A stretch of DNA of 64,000 nt from Athripsodes cinereus (lineage: Eukaryota; Arthropoda; Insecta; Trichoptera; Leptoceridae): positions 31,013,542-31,077,541 of the forward strand of contig OX388305.1 of assembly GCA_947579605.1 (NCBI GenBank), given 5' to 3'. The notes under the pieces were generated by a model. It did no database searches. It was not told where the DNA came from and worked only from the letters and a program-made list of their open reading frames with translations. Positions 47,076-57,662 of the stretch are shown here, piece after piece; the stretch's first letter is position 1; each line of letters begins with the position of its first letter. Both the position numbers and the translations under genes were made by a program.

Positions 47076-48500
47076 AATTCTTGGGGGTGGTCTTACAAAG
47101 AAACTTGTTCAAATGGGAATAAAATAATTTGAACATATCCTCCGCGCAGTTTCATTTGCTTGGAGGGGGGCTACACATCCCTCAAAACTTAAAATGTTAC
47201 ACTCATCTCTGATTCTAAGTCACTTACACTTCGATAGTTTTCTCATGGGACCTTTACCAAAATATAAAGCTTGCAAATTAGATAAGATTCAGTCACAGTA
47301 TTCGCGTCTTGTATTGGGGGCGATGAGATAGTTTGCAATAATATCTGCTGGTGGAGGTAAAGGTGATGCCATTATTTCTACGTCGGATGTACTTAGCATG
47401 TAAGTTCGTTTTGAAAAGTATAGAATATTTGGATAACCCACATATTTCCCACATGTTTTGGTTAAATGGTTAGTAAAGCCTGTGGTGAGGTAACTTACTA
47501 CAGGAAAACACCTCCTATACTGACGTCGTCTTTTTCTTTCACTTAAGTCAGATATTTTGATACACCCCAGAGGAAAGTTTCCTGTATTCACCAGCCTTTT
47601 TAAAGCTCCATCTTTCTCTCCTCAGATTGAGGAGTCAATGAGTGGTTACAAATCATATATTTCACAAGCCGATTTAACAATAACCAATATATTTATATTC
47701 ACTACTGAAAACAGATGGCCGAAACACGTGTGGAAAATTCACTGATGGAAAATAGTACTCCCAGGACTGTGGCTCTGCTTTCTATATTTCATCAGCTCAT
47801 TTGGAAAGGATATTCAATACCCCTATCTACGGTCTTTACTGCAGAATCCATAGTAATGAAAAAGGCACTTCTTAAAATTATTTATCTAACAATTTGATTT
47901 TCATTGGTAAATACTAACTCTGTGACTTCTCCAGAAACTTTAATCTAATTCGAAGAAGTATAGCAAGCAATAGCTAAATATTCGAAATCCGATATCTTGT
48001 GTTGTACGCCTCATTCTCGGGCTATGATTTTGTATTCTGTTGGATCCCTTCGCATATTGAAATATCCAGAAATGAAACCGTCGACAGACTAGCTGAACTG
48101 GCCTGCATGAGGAAGTACCTATCCAATGAATTTTCTCAACCCACTTCGATGTTTACCTGTTTTTATGAACCTCAGACAGTCTGAGTGGCAAAACTTTCCA
48201 GCTAGAGTATATTATAAGAACACACAAAAAACTTTCCTTCGCTTCCGTGCTTTGAAATTGATCGAAAATATAAATTAGATATTTCCCTCACTTTCAGAAT
48301 GAAATTTGGACATTGTTAGGTTACCACTCACTTAGCAAGGATCTAAGTTTTTTCACCCCCTGAGTGCAACTGTGATACTAGTGAAGAACATCTAGATCAT
48401 ATATTTTTTGAGTGCCCCAAATATGAAAATCCACCAATCGAGAAACGTTTACTGCAAAGTATTAAGATATTCAGAATGGATGGCAAACTGTATAGGTATA

Positions 48501-49284
48501 CTTATTTTTTTTTATAAATTTTAATATTTGTTACCACAATATACATATATTTACTGCACCTACAATAAATTATTTATTTTTTGTTTTAATTTTTAAAGGT
48601 TACCTGGAAGAGAGTGGCTAATAAATAAGCCAGTCTTTTTTATATTATGTCCAATAGAGATTTATTTATTAACAATCATTATTTTTTATATCCTAATGGA
48701 TAAGTTTTTAAATCATTAACATTTCTTTTTAAGTGCATTTCCAAATAAGTTTTCTTCGCATTTTTAAATAAGCTATGAAAATGTTATTTGTATAGAAGCT
48801 TTTCTAATAATCGTTGCTGAAACAGCTGATCAAAAAATATTTCCGTACCGCATACTTTGAATTCTTATTTCAGCACAAATTAAACATTTCTTTATAATAT
48901 CTAACTACTATATGCAAAGCACTTAAAATAATATGAATTATGTAAAGAAAACATACTTTTAATTTTGCAGAGGTTTTTACAGAAACTTTCAGAAAGACGT
49001 CTTCCATCTTTTTGGCACTTATCCCCTTGCCTAAACATTCAAATAGTTCCTCGTGCAAATTTTCTTTAGTTACCTCATTTTTTGGTAAAGAGTTTATGAT
49101 AAATATTTAAAGTAAATAGACACATAAATAAATTTTGTTAAAATTTATTATATATAAATAAAATATCTTAAACTATTTAATATTATGTATTATTATTCCT
49201 ATTTTTTATACAATGCAACAGTATGCGAAAGTTAATACTCGTGACAAAAAGTAGTTTTTAGTGGTGAAATTATATTGTGGCTAA
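48501..49284. other. AT-rich DNA and 3' flank of the 49.3 kb gene
   Basis: No gene recognised. A 62-codon reverse frame (MHEELFECLGKGISAKKMED...) at 48870-49058 has near-normal composition but no motif I know. Confidence 0.4.
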
Positions 49285-49648
49285 TTAATAATTCTCACAT
49301 CTGCATGTACCACCTCTACAGAATCCAGTGGAGAAACCTTTGCTACGACAGTGGACCTCACAGGCTCCTGGGAACCAGGGGCACGTAGCTCTCTTCTGGC
49401 GGATTAGTCTTACTTCTACAGGAGGAGCATCTGAAATATAAATAGTCAAATTATTAGAACACAGCATAGAGATAATAAGATAATGGAACAACATTATATT
49501 AAATAACCGATATAATTTTCTCACCACGTGACTCAAATTCAAAGTACTGTCTATCTTCCATGAGGTCAGGATCAGGGAATGGAGAAGCCATCGTCAGGAA
49601 GTTGACGAGCATGAAGGAAGAGAACAGGAACACAAACAAGAACTTCAT
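49285..49648 (-). CDS. Secreted defensin-like peptide precursor
   Basis: Minus strand, exon 1 49525-49648 and exon 2 49285-49430, phase-1 intron of 94 bp. The 89-residue product has a signal peptide 1-21, the pro-region PFPDPDLMEDRQYFEFES, the site RQKR at 52-55 and a 34-residue mature peptide ending CRCENY. Its exon 2 and its intron are nearly identical to those of the plus-strand gene at 52.7 kb; the mature peptides differ only in CRCENY against CKCENY. The two stand back to back about 3 kb apart as an inverted duplicate pair. Open frames that run from the intron into exon 2 are incidental, because retaining the intron puts a stop in the exon 1 frame. Confidence 0.94.
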
Positions 49649-49698
49649 GTTGAATTAGTTAGGTATAGTTGTATAGTAATGTATAAGAAGTATTTGAG

Positions 49699-49769
49699 TT
49701 GTGACAGCTACTGTGGTGTATTGCACAAATGTATTATGATCTCATTCAGAGGAATCACCTTCTTATATA
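49699..49769 (-). promoter_or_regulatory. TATA box and conserved promoter block, gene at 49.3 kb
   Basis: On the minus strand TATATAAG (49769-49762) is followed by AAGGTGATTCCTCTGAATG, then GATCATAATACATTTGTGC and a short insertion (ACACCACAG for ACACAG) before TAGCTGTCACAAC. The GGTGATTCCT core is one base from the kappaB-type GGGGATTCCT. Confidence 0.72.
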
Positions 49770-50290
49770 TTATACCAAACCAAATTACTCATAACACAAT
49801 GATGATAACGTATTTGACACACATCTTTGAAAGTATGCTAGCCTATTATACATACTTTGTTATAGTTAGGGGTATTCCCACTTCCCAGCATTAGTTTGTT
49901 TTGAAGCTATCGTCGTATAAATAATATTATTATTATGTAGGAAATAAGTATCATATTATATTTTGAATACTTTTTTTGGTCTCAGTTTTATTTTTATACC
50001 TATGGTAATTTAATTTGCACTCAAAATTTCTACCAATAATGAGTTTATGTAGAATGTTTCACGATCTCCTCGATTTTGTTAACGAATATTTTCTCAGAAT
50101 ACCAAATTTGGTATTTTTGGTCAAAATTCTAATTGTTTTATCATCACATATTTTTGAACATTTAGTCATACAAATTGGTACGCGGGTACAGGTTAGAGAA
50201 CCCTGACTTTGATGAACGAATACATACCTTTTAACCCCGAATAACTTTTTCTCTTTGGTTTCCTGTATTATTATTTTTTTTCAATATTTG
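49770..50290. other. AT-rich spacer
   Basis: Faint similarity to the upstream flank of the 45.5 kb gene near 49865-49890 (TATTCCCACTTC). Nothing else. Confidence 0.4.
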
Positions 50291-50650
50291 TTTAATTTTT
50301 TTTAATACTTACTTACTTTTCGAGTCCGGACTTTAGACTTTGCCACTCCAGTATTCAGCGACGTATATCGCCTTGTCATTCGCCATCAATAGGTCACTCT
50401 CATTACATGCATTCCGCATCAGCGGGCATTGCAATAAATGAGAATCACTCTGCACCTCCCCGCAGTCACAGCTAGTGTCCTCCTCATCCAAAAAGCCCCA
50501 CCTCTGCTGGTTACTTTTGCACCTAGTCACCCCAACCCTTAGCCTGTTCAGTGTATTCCACGTGGGGTACCTCAGACTATGCACGGTGTTTGCGCTTTCG
50601 GATGGCATCATCCATGGATTGTCGCCAAGTTCCTGCTTCCACAATTTTTC
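50291..50650 (-). repeat. LINE C-terminal fragment, family C
   Basis: 103 codons in reverse without a stop: YPTWNTLNRLRVGVTRCKSN, QQRWGFLDEEDTSCDCGEVQ, SDSHLLQCPLM. W.TLNRLR.GV.RCK...WG and CDCGE.Q...HLL.CPL are typical LINE ends. It is the same family as 22.8 kb. Confidence 0.8.
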
Positions 50651-51300
50651 CTGTTTTTTTTTTTTTAATTTTGCTTATTTTTTTATTTTTTTTTTATTAC
50701 TGGCAATCCACCCGTAACGAGTGATTTTATTTAGGTAGGCATAAACTTAATTCTTTTATGTTAGTTTAGGGTTGAATGGAAGACGTTGCCCAGCAAAAAG
50801 TCCGCCTTTTGGCCTAATTTTGTTAATATTGTCACGCTTTTGAACTGTTGAATGTTATTGATTAAGATTATGGCCAATAAAGATTTATTTATTTATTTAA
50901 TACCCGCAAATTTGGAAAATATCACTTGCATGGATCAATAAAAGAAAAAATGGACAAGCATCATTGCATCGGTGAAAATAACTATTGAAAATTTCAGACG
51001 AAACCAATGTGGCCTTATACAAGGCCGTTCTCAAGATTGTTTCTAGAGGGCAGCAGTTTTTTATGTCTACTTTCAAAGAGAATGAAACGCGGAAGAGAAT
51101 TACTGGATGAAGTGAATTGCTTCATACCTAAAAGATTTTTTTTTAATTTTCCGTTTATAAGGACGCAATATTATACTTTTTTAATTTCATTTCTTTGCAA
51201 TCGCACAATATAGTTCTAGCTTAGAATTCATACATATATTATTTTTAATTGATTGTTTGTATGATATAAATGACATTAAGTAGGTGTACATATCATAATA
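50651..51300. other. T-rich DNA with a LINE 3' end
   Basis: The 50790-50900 tract ends TGGCCAATAAAGATTTATTT and TATTTA repeats, as at LINE termini. Confidence 0.5.
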
Positions 51301-51665
51301 TATAGAAATGAGGATATTAGAAGAATGAGTGAATGCAAGAGGAGTGTTGTGGATAGAATGCGTAGAAATAAATTAAGATGGTTTGGTCATGTGGAGCGAA
51401 TGGATGGTGTAAGATTGACGAAGAGGGTGTATTTATCTGAAAGAGAGGGTGTGAGAAAGCGCGGACGTCCAAGAATTACGTGGCTTAACCACGTGGATCA
51501 AATTCTCAAGGACGGTCGCGTGTTAAGTAAGAGGAATTGGCGTGCATGTATGAGAAACTGGATGAATGTAGAGGAAGCGAAAGAAGTATGTAAGGATAGA
51601 TCGACATGGCGTTCCGTTCTCTCTGCCTACCCCACCTGGGACACGGCGTGAGGGTATAGTATAGT
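51301..51665 (+). repeat. LINE ORF2 C-terminal fragment, family G, best copy
   Basis: 109 codons without a stop: SECKRSVVDRMRRNKLRWFG, HVERMDGVRLTKRVYLSERE, GVRKRGRPRITWLNHVDQIL, ending RSVLSAYPTWDTA, then GGTATAGTATAG. RRN.LRWFGHV.RM and RGRP..TW are LINE signatures. It is not a host gene. Confidence 0.85.
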
Positions 51666-51824
51666 ACACACATAAAGTAGACTCTTACTTGCTTTTTCCA
51701 ACACGAAACAGATGACTCAAAAATCTTTGGACATGTTGGAAGAGATGCGTTTACTTTTTAACTGTATGGGTGTTTAGTTAATAGAATCCTATAACGAAAT
51801 TAAAAAAATGTTTTCTTCCACTAT

Positions 51825-51867
51825 TATGTTTTATTGACGAGAGAGACGTCTTTCGTCTTATAAGAAC
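51825..51867 (-). repeat. Hammerhead-like fragment at the border of the duplication
   Basis: In reverse: TTCTTATAAGACGAAAGACG then TCTCTCTCGTCAATAAAACA, related to 28431-28499. It lies just outside the 51.87/59.7 kb duplication. Confidence 0.45.
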
Positions 51868-52658
51868 ATTGTCAATCTAAAGAAAAGAAAGCATTTGTTT
51901 TTAGTTCGATGTTTGCATAGAGATGCGTTTACCTACAATATTTTACCCCAGAGAGCTAGTAGATATTTGCTTTAAAGCAGTGATTCCCAAACTATATAGA
52001 TATTTATCTTAAATGAAGTGAGTAAGGATTCGTCTCTAAACTATGTAAATAATGAAAAAAATACATATATTTTTAAATTAGGTATGTTTTCCCAGAGACT
52101 TTTGAACAGTTTGATGTAAGTAACTAAATAAGTATTTGCATAAATGTATTTTCAGAATAACATTACAATATTCTATTCATTTCAATAAATAGGTTATTGG
52201 GTTTTCTCAACAATTGGATAAGTATATTAAATTTGATAAATAATAAACGATGTTTCATTAAATTTTTATTTAATTAAAATTAAAAATGGATTTCCAACCA
52301 TGGATATTTGGTATAAACACAAAAACTCTTGAATTATTTTTATTATCTATCGGCATTCTCAAATGCGATAAATAACAAGCTATAAGTACGAGTATGTATG
52401 TATTAACATAATATTTTTAGTATGATAACATTAAATAAAAACCAACTGAAGAGGTAATACCCGCGTCCAACGAACTATACGCCAAAATATTTAGATAAGA
52501 ATTTCATATCACGGTGCAGTGAATAATTTGGTTTCGTATATAAGAAGGTGATTCCTCTGAAGGAGATCATACATAACATATTTGTGCAACGCACAGTAGC
52601 TGTCACAACCTTATTGTTTGTTTTACATTACTATACAACTATACCTAACTAGTTCAAC
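51868..52658. repeat. Segmental duplication, copy A (upstream of the 52.7 kb gene)
   Basis: The sequence from ATTGTCAATCTAAAGAAAAG through AGATGCGTTTACC, TTTTACCCCAGAGAG, GAGTAAGGATTCGTCTCTAA and the promoter aligns in order with 59715-60468. The homology continues through the gene, so the duplicated unit is at least 1.1 kb. Confidence 0.8.
52537..52608 (+). promoter_or_regulatory. TATA box and conserved promoter block, gene at 52.7 kb
   Basis: TATATAAG at 52537-52544, then AAGGTGATTCCTCTGAAGG, GATCATACATAACATATTTG and a GCACAGTAGCTGTCACA stretch. ATG follows 122 bp after the TATA box, a distance kept within a few bases in the 60.5 kb copy. Confidence 0.72.
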
Positions 52659-53022
52659 ATGAAGTTCTTATTTGTGTTCCTGTTCTCTTCCTTCATGCTC
52701 ATCAACTTCCTGACAACAGCATCTCCATTCCCTGATCCTGACCTCATGGAAGATAGACAGTACTTTGAATTTGAGTCACGTGGTGAGAAAATTATATCGG
52801 TTATTTAATATAATGTTGTTCCATTATCTTATTATCTCTATGCTGTGTTCTAATAATTTGGCTATTTATATTTCAGATGCTCCTCCTGTAGAAGTAAGAC
52901 TAATCCGCCAGAAGAGAGCCACGTGTCCCTGGTTCCCAGGAGCATGTGAGGTCCACTGTCGCAGCAAAGGTTTCTCCACTGGATTCTGTAGAGGTGGCAC
53001 ATGCAAATGTGAGAATTACTAA
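52659..53022 (+). CDS. Secreted defensin-like peptide precursor
   Basis: Exons 52659-52782 and 52877-53022, phase-1 intron of 94 bp, 89 residues. The signal peptide ends near TTA-SPFP. The pro-region is PFPDPDLMEDRQYFEFES, the cleavage site RQKR is at 52-55, and the mature peptide runs ATCPWFPGAC...CKCENY with cysteines at 58, 65, 69, 79, 84 and 86. It is the inverted partner of the 49.3 kb gene. It also shares about 0.75 kb of upstream DNA with the broken copy at 60.5 kb, so one ancestor gave rise to all three. A MITE-like repeat begins about 30 bp after the stop codon, so it should lie in the 3'UTR. Confidence 0.94.
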
Positions 53023-53044
53023 CCCTAATTAGACACACCATTAC

Positions 53045-53366
53045 TGTACCGATATCGATGTCGCCGTCACATAATTGGATTAGCCGGTTAACTGGATGAC
53101 TAGGCGGTTAGGAAACGCCGTCATTCAATAAAATGGCTAACAGATATCAAGCCGGACTATCTAGCGCAACGCTAATCGATCCTAGCGTCACAGTGCCAAA
53201 CAAAGAAATTAAATTTCAACAATTGGGCTGGCTTCGATCAAGCAGAATGTTAAATGTTTGGCGTTTCATTATGATTCAACGAAACGACTAGCCATCCAAT
53301 TGAATACCGTCATTTGACTGATCGCCTAGTCATTTACTTAACTGGCTCATCTTAGTATCGAACAAT
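53045..53366. mobile_element. MITE-like element in the 3'UTR region of the 52.7 kb gene
   Basis: About 320 bp with imperfect inverted ends. The left end reads GCCGGTTAACTGGATGACTA, GGCGGTTAGG..., GCCGTCATTCAAT; the right end, reverse-complemented, reads GCCAGTTAAGTAAATGACTA, GGCGATCAG..., GACGGTATTCAAT. The insertion point falls in the 3'UTR stretch 'ccattactgtacc', which is uninterrupted in the 41.6 kb gene. No transposase is inside. Confidence 0.65.
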
Positions 53367-54199
53367 AAAAAAATATTATCCTGTAATATTTTTATATATC
53401 AACGTATTATTAACAAAAAAATAAGAATAATGTGTACATATTATTATTTGGTTTATGTATATTTTTTAAATTATTTGTTACGCATGTTGTCGGATGAAAG
53501 TTGAACTCTGAAAGATTACCTTTTAATATGTATTAAAATTTGTAATAACTGTCTGTTTTGTGTCCATTGTTACGAAATAAAATTAATAGAAATAATGTTT
53601 TGCCTTTATATTTTATAATACCCACACTTTCACCTCCTTTGCTGCTTAAAATAGTTATTCTGAATTCTTTTAAATAGTTTAAATCTGGTTATGCAACAAA
53701 ATAAAGAAAATTGTGAATTCAAGCGGAGATTTTTTTACTGAAAATTATACGTACTGCAAAAAAGTTTTCTTTTCTATGCATTGAAGATTGATCAGCAATA
53801 ATTTAACATTTTTTATGATACGTATCATTTTAAAATTCTGTTGTTCTTGTTGCATGATGGTTGTAGGTATGTTTTTAATATGTTTAATATGTGCTTTTGT
53901 AATAATTGGCTTCAGAGCCGTTTGAATTGATAAATAAATAAATAAATAAGTTTTTCATCTAGAACAAAGAAAAGTACGGAATGCTTATTCGTTTTGTATG
54001 TGAGAAATTAAAATGAAACATGATACAGTATTATGTTGTTTCACTATTACTTTATTAATTAATTAGTATTCCGTGGTGTTCCCGGCAAAATATATGGGTG
54101 TCCCAATCTTTGATATAAAATTTTTTGTAAGTTTCATATAAAAATGTTGAATGTTACATGTTACAATGTTATGTTACATGTTACAACAACAAAAAAATG
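53367..54199. other. AT-rich DNA with a LINE 3' end
   Basis: Polyadenylation-like AATAAA signals near 53575. A LINE end (GGCTTCAGAGCCGTTTGAAT, then (AAAT)n) at 53905-53950. Confidence 0.45.
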
Positions 54200-54335
54200 T
54201 TACATGTATATGTGTGTAGTGCATTGTATATGTGTGTATCGTCGCGTTAGTACCCATAATACAAGATTCATATCAGTTTGGGACTAGCTCGATCTGTGTG
54301 AGTTGTCTATGTATGTTATGTTAAAAAAAAATAGT
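54200..54335 (+). repeat. SINE family 2, 3' part
   Basis: ATATGTGTGTATCGTCGCGT, TAGTACCCATAATACAAGAT, GGGACTAGCTCGATCTGTGT, then TATGTTATGTT and an A-run. Confidence 0.82.
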
Positions 54336-54690
54336 GGTTGTCCAAAAAACATCACGTAAAATACTTTTTGCATATTAGATTCAGCGATGCGATATGTCAC
54401 CCACCCTGATTATCGTCATTTTAATTGGCACAGAAATAAAACCAGCTTATTTAATACGTGAAGTTAGTCGGCTAGCTGTCTCTTTCGTGGTAAATGCCGT
54501 AATGATAAGGATTAAAAAAAATATTATTGGTTTGCTATATTCTTATTAATCGTATGATAAATATGTTTATAAAAGATAATTAATTATGTACATATTTAGT
54601 AATGGACATTACCTAATCATACTGGGACTCACTACACGTAGTTTGATAAAAGTTAACACTGCATTTGGCATCATTGTTGTATTATAAATA

Positions 54691-55029
54691 TTTAATATAT
54701 AAAATTCTCATGTCACGGTGTTTATTACCATACTCTTCCGAAACGGCTGGACCGATTTTGACGAAATTTTGTTTGCTCATCGGGCAAGTCTGAGAATCGG
54801 CCAACATCTATTTTTCATACCCCTTAAAGTTAAGGGTGGTCCACCCCGATTTTTTTTAATATTTTGGACATTTTATTTTATTTTTATATTTTTATGGTGA
54901 AGCATTAAAAAATTCAATATACAGCCCTAAATTTTCACCCATCCACCATCAACCCCTATTTTTTAATAGCGATATTAGTATATTGCAAATGTACCTATAT
55001 GGCAAAACAACGCTTGCCGGGTCAGCTAC
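54691..55029 (+). mobile_element. Non-autonomous Helitron, second copy
   Basis: Same family as 20729-21050: TTTAATATATAAAATTCTCA at the start (TC worn to TT) and CGCTTGCCGGGTCAGCTAC at the end (CTAG worn to CTAC). About 17 bp longer. Confidence 0.8.
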
Positions 55030-55521
55030 GAACTATATAATATATTTACCATTTTATGCTTACTGACGGAAAAACTGAAATAGCTTAGTTGGGAGAGCAT
55101 GCATTAGACTGATGATCTTAAGGTCCCTGATTCGATACCAAGTTTCGGTGTCAACATTTTTTTGTGCTAGGTAATTGTATAGGTAGGTACAACAAGTTTT
55201 GTATTTATGGTTAGTAGTTCTAGAACTTTTTTCTACAATAATTGCCTTGCTGGTAAGATGGAGTACAGCTGTAAAAAGACGAGTGCGAGTAACTTCTGAG
55301 TTCTGACACCTCACCAATGATTGGAAATACCCAAATATCTCAGGTCAGTAAGTTAAAATACCTGGGAACAACCATAACGCCAATAGGTGATCTCCAATCG
55401 CCATTTCTAATCCGCATAGGAGCACCCAGTGGGGCTTTCAATAACATAAACAAAATTTGAAGGACGTCTGGATTCAATGTCAGGACGAAATCCCGTTTGT
55501 TCAAACCAAGAAAACAAATAA
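55030..55521. other. LINE-like scrap
   Basis: GC-richer patch at 55345-55510 with overlapping frames (the minus-strand frame gives KAPLGAPMRIRNGDWRSPIG). Not assigned. Confidence 0.35.
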
Positions 55522-56469
55522 TGTAACACCACGTAATTTTTATATGGCATAATAATAACATCACCCGCCGGATTCAACTAGCAGCCGCTACCCAAACACA
55601 GGAAGTACGTATTAGTCACCCGATTTGCCGATAGATGTCTCATCGATGGAATGTTCGCGAACCTTCTAGAACCTTCCAGAACAATCTAACCGGAAATAGG
55701 AAGGCGGAGTCCAAGGCCAAGGTACATCCCCCTCCATCGTGACATCCACCACCAAGGCTACGATCAGCTGTTCCTTACTGCTGAAAGGGTATATAAACAG
55801 GAACACTTCATACAAACGGCAGATCGCCTCGGCCCATCCTGGGCCTAGGTCCTCCCTATACCTATATGCTGGTCACCTGCTGTGCTGTGCCATCACAGGC
55901 AGTTAGGTGGTGCATTCCTTTCATACCTATACCTATATGCTGGTCACCTGCTGTACTGTGCCATCACAGGCGGTTAGGTGGTGCATTCCTTTCATACCTA
56001 TACCTATATGCTGGTCACCTGCCGTGCTGTGCCATCACGATCGGTTAGGTGGTGCATTCCTACATGCTTGTTCTTCCTAGTGAGGTATAGCATCCCAAAA
56101 CCACTACCTATATGCTGGTCACCTGCCGTGCTGTGCCTTCACGGACGGTTAGGTGGTGCATTCCTTACCTGCTGGTCGTTGGGACTCTAGCGGAGTCCGC
56201 AACGGAGCAGTGTTCCTCTGATCCTCCTTGTTTAGTTCCATGTCCTGCAGTAAAGATCCGGGGATTGGAGACGTCCTCTCTGCCGCGTTACTCAGTGTTG
56301 GTTAATTGTTATAGGATCAGTGTAGTAGTTTCATTGTGGAATATTTTTAGTATGGTATTATTAATATGGTTTCAATGTATAGGTATATTTAAATAGTGTT
56401 AAGTTGTAAATAAAAGTGTTCATAGTGTTTATTGTTTAATTCTCTCGGTGTACCCCTTCAGGGACTACA
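55522..56469 (+). mobile_element. LTR of a retrotransposon
   Basis: 948 bp bounded by TGTAACACC and GGGACTACA (inverted TGTA/TACA), followed two bases later by TGGCGCCCAAAGT, a primer-binding-site-like sequence at 56472-56484. A TATA box (TATATAAA) stands at about 55790 and AATAAAAGTG at about 56411, as expected for the promoter and poly(A) signal of an LTR. No gag or pol follows: the DNA turns into an unrelated reverse LINE at about 56530. It is a 5' LTR with leader from a truncated element. Confidence 0.72.
55860..56170 (+). repeat. 71-bp minisatellite inside the LTR
   Basis: Units starting TATATGCTGGTCACCTGC at 55863, 55934 and 56005 repeat exactly every 71 bp. A fourth (56109) comes after a longer spacer. 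Each ends GGTTAGGTGGTGCATTCCT or a close variant. Open frames across it (CWSPAVLCHHRRLGGAF) are products of the repeat. Confidence 0.9.
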
Positions 56470-56471
56470 CC

Positions 56472-56484
56472 TGGCGCCCAAAGT
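56472..56484 (+). other. Putative primer-binding site
   Basis: TGGCGCCCAAAGT two bases after the LTR end resembles the TGGCGCC-type sites that pair with tRNA 3' ends. Confidence 0.6.
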
Positions 56485-56529
56485 AATTTTAGTCTTGTCT
56501 CTCTGCTCTCCCCATAAGGGAGGAAATAA

Positions 56530-57190
56530 CTGGTGTTATAATAACATTTTTTTTTAAGTAAAAGTCAAGGGACCTTGACTCTCTTGTGTCACCGCGACCG
56601 TAAGTAGATCTATTGTGACATCCTTCTGTGTCATTCTCACTCTAAATTGCGTCATGTAACTCACGATTTGTCTCGGTGTGAGAAGCCTTACTTTCTCAGA
56701 GTCCAGCAATGGTCCTCCGAGGATGTGACTTCGTTTGCGAGCGAGTGCATCCCAATTATAGAGGATGTGGATAGGTGTTTCATTATCCTCTGAACAAAAT
56801 TTGCAGACTGGGGTATCTGAGAATTCAATTTTTGTCATGTGTTTCCGTAGTCTGCAGTGTCCCATCAAAGTCCTTGTTAGAAACCTTATTTGTTTTTTAT
56901 TAAGTTTTAGAACTTCTGTGGTGAATTTCCGCAAGTACCCTGTCATCAGTTCCTTCGCATGTTTCAACCCTATGCTGTTGAACCAAATTTCGTGGCTCTG
57001 GTCCATGGCTAAGCCTGATAGTGCTAAGCAGTTATCCGCATAAAAGCTCAGGACCTATTGGTAATCTCTCAGCGCCTAGTTCATCGACTTCGTTGCCAAT
57101 GACTCCACAATGCCCCGGTACCCAAACCAGCCTAACCACGTTTTTATTGCCTAGGCAATTCAGAACCTTACAGTTTATATATTTACTTTG
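56530..57190 (-). repeat. LINE C-terminal fragment with RNase H and zinc motif
   Basis: In reverse: NVVRLVWVPGHCGVIGNEVD and ELGAERLPIGPE (RNase H, 57150-57040), then after a stop the 150-codon open frame 56554-57006 with LTRTLMGHCRLRKHM, DTPVCKFCSEDNETPIHILY and ARKRSHILGGPLLDS. This order is that of R1/I-type LINEs. The frame is long but has neither RT nor start context. Confidence 0.8.
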
Positions 57191-57520
57191 TTTGATAATT
57201 CAAATATAAATATAATTATTTGTAACGTGTACTTCACAACTTAGGTATATTGCTAGATAAAAAGAATATAGAAAAGGAATTTCTCATAAATCGCTTCTTT
57301 TATTACATATCTTATTATCAGTCAATACTTAATGTATGATTCATACTTAGGTTTGTACAATAATGATATTTGTAGTAGGTAATCATTTCATAACAATTAT
57401 TAAACACTGTGAAAAGGGAATACCCGGGGCCAATTGAGTTTCTTATTTACCAACACACATCGTTATAAAAACACATCCTGTTATCAAGTAGGTACCTACT
57501 TAGTGTGTGATGTGACTTAA
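57191..57520. other. Spacer before the 57.7 kb gene
   Basis: AT-rich. Nothing recognised apart from the promoter at its end. Confidence 0.5.
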
Positions 57521-57596
57521 TATAAATGGAGGTGACTTCTCTGGAAGAGATCATAACATAATTACTATCTGTGCAACACACAGTAACTGTCACATC
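57521..57596 (+). promoter_or_regulatory. TATA box and conserved promoter block, gene at 57.7 kb
   Basis: TATAAATG at 57521-57528, then GAGGTGACTTCTCTGGAAG, GATCATAACATAATTACTAT and a CTGTGCAACACACAGTAACTG stretch in altered form. The kappaB-like block carries a T-to-C change (GGTGACTTCT). Confidence 0.68.
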
Positions 57597-57662
57597 ACAC
57601 TCCGCCCTTGTATAATAAATAGTATTATAAACTACTTTATTCAACTTACTAATTAGTTCGAC

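Larger units (their letters stand above)
46140..48500 (+). repeat. Decayed LINE ORF2 with nested insertions
   Basis: Readable pieces, in order: GLSQGSALSPIV and LLFKFYLSDLF...LLQYANV at 46225-46335 (RT palm, YADD eroded); LTENNLSLGLDKSNVK at 46820-46880; FEHILRAVSFAWRGATHPSK and LPKYKACKLDKIQSQYSRLV at 47130-47330; FVFCWIPSHIEISRNETVDR at 48025-48085 (RNase H); and CNCDTSEEHLDHIFFECPKY at 48365-48425 (terminal zinc motif). Stops and frameshifts are numerous. Two other repeats interrupt it. Confidence 0.75.

Noticed and set aside
49285..49542. Single-exon 85-codon frame reading into the mature peptide (also at 52765-53022)
   Set aside because: It starts at a TTG in the wrong frame of exon 1 and crosses the intron. 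It lacks the signal peptide. The spliced model matches all paralogues.
51325..51651. 109-codon ORF as a host gene
   Set aside because: LRWFGHVERM and RGRPRITW are LINE ORF2 signatures, and two other copies are in the window.
55866..56190. Cysteine-rich repeat protein (CWSPAVLCHHRRLGGAF units)
   Set aside because: Produced by the 71-bp minisatellite in an LTR. The frames shift between units because 71 is not a multiple of 3.
56554..57006. 150-codon ORF as a host gene
   Set aside because: The HC...C..C zinc motif and adjoining RNase H remnants place it at the end of a LINE.
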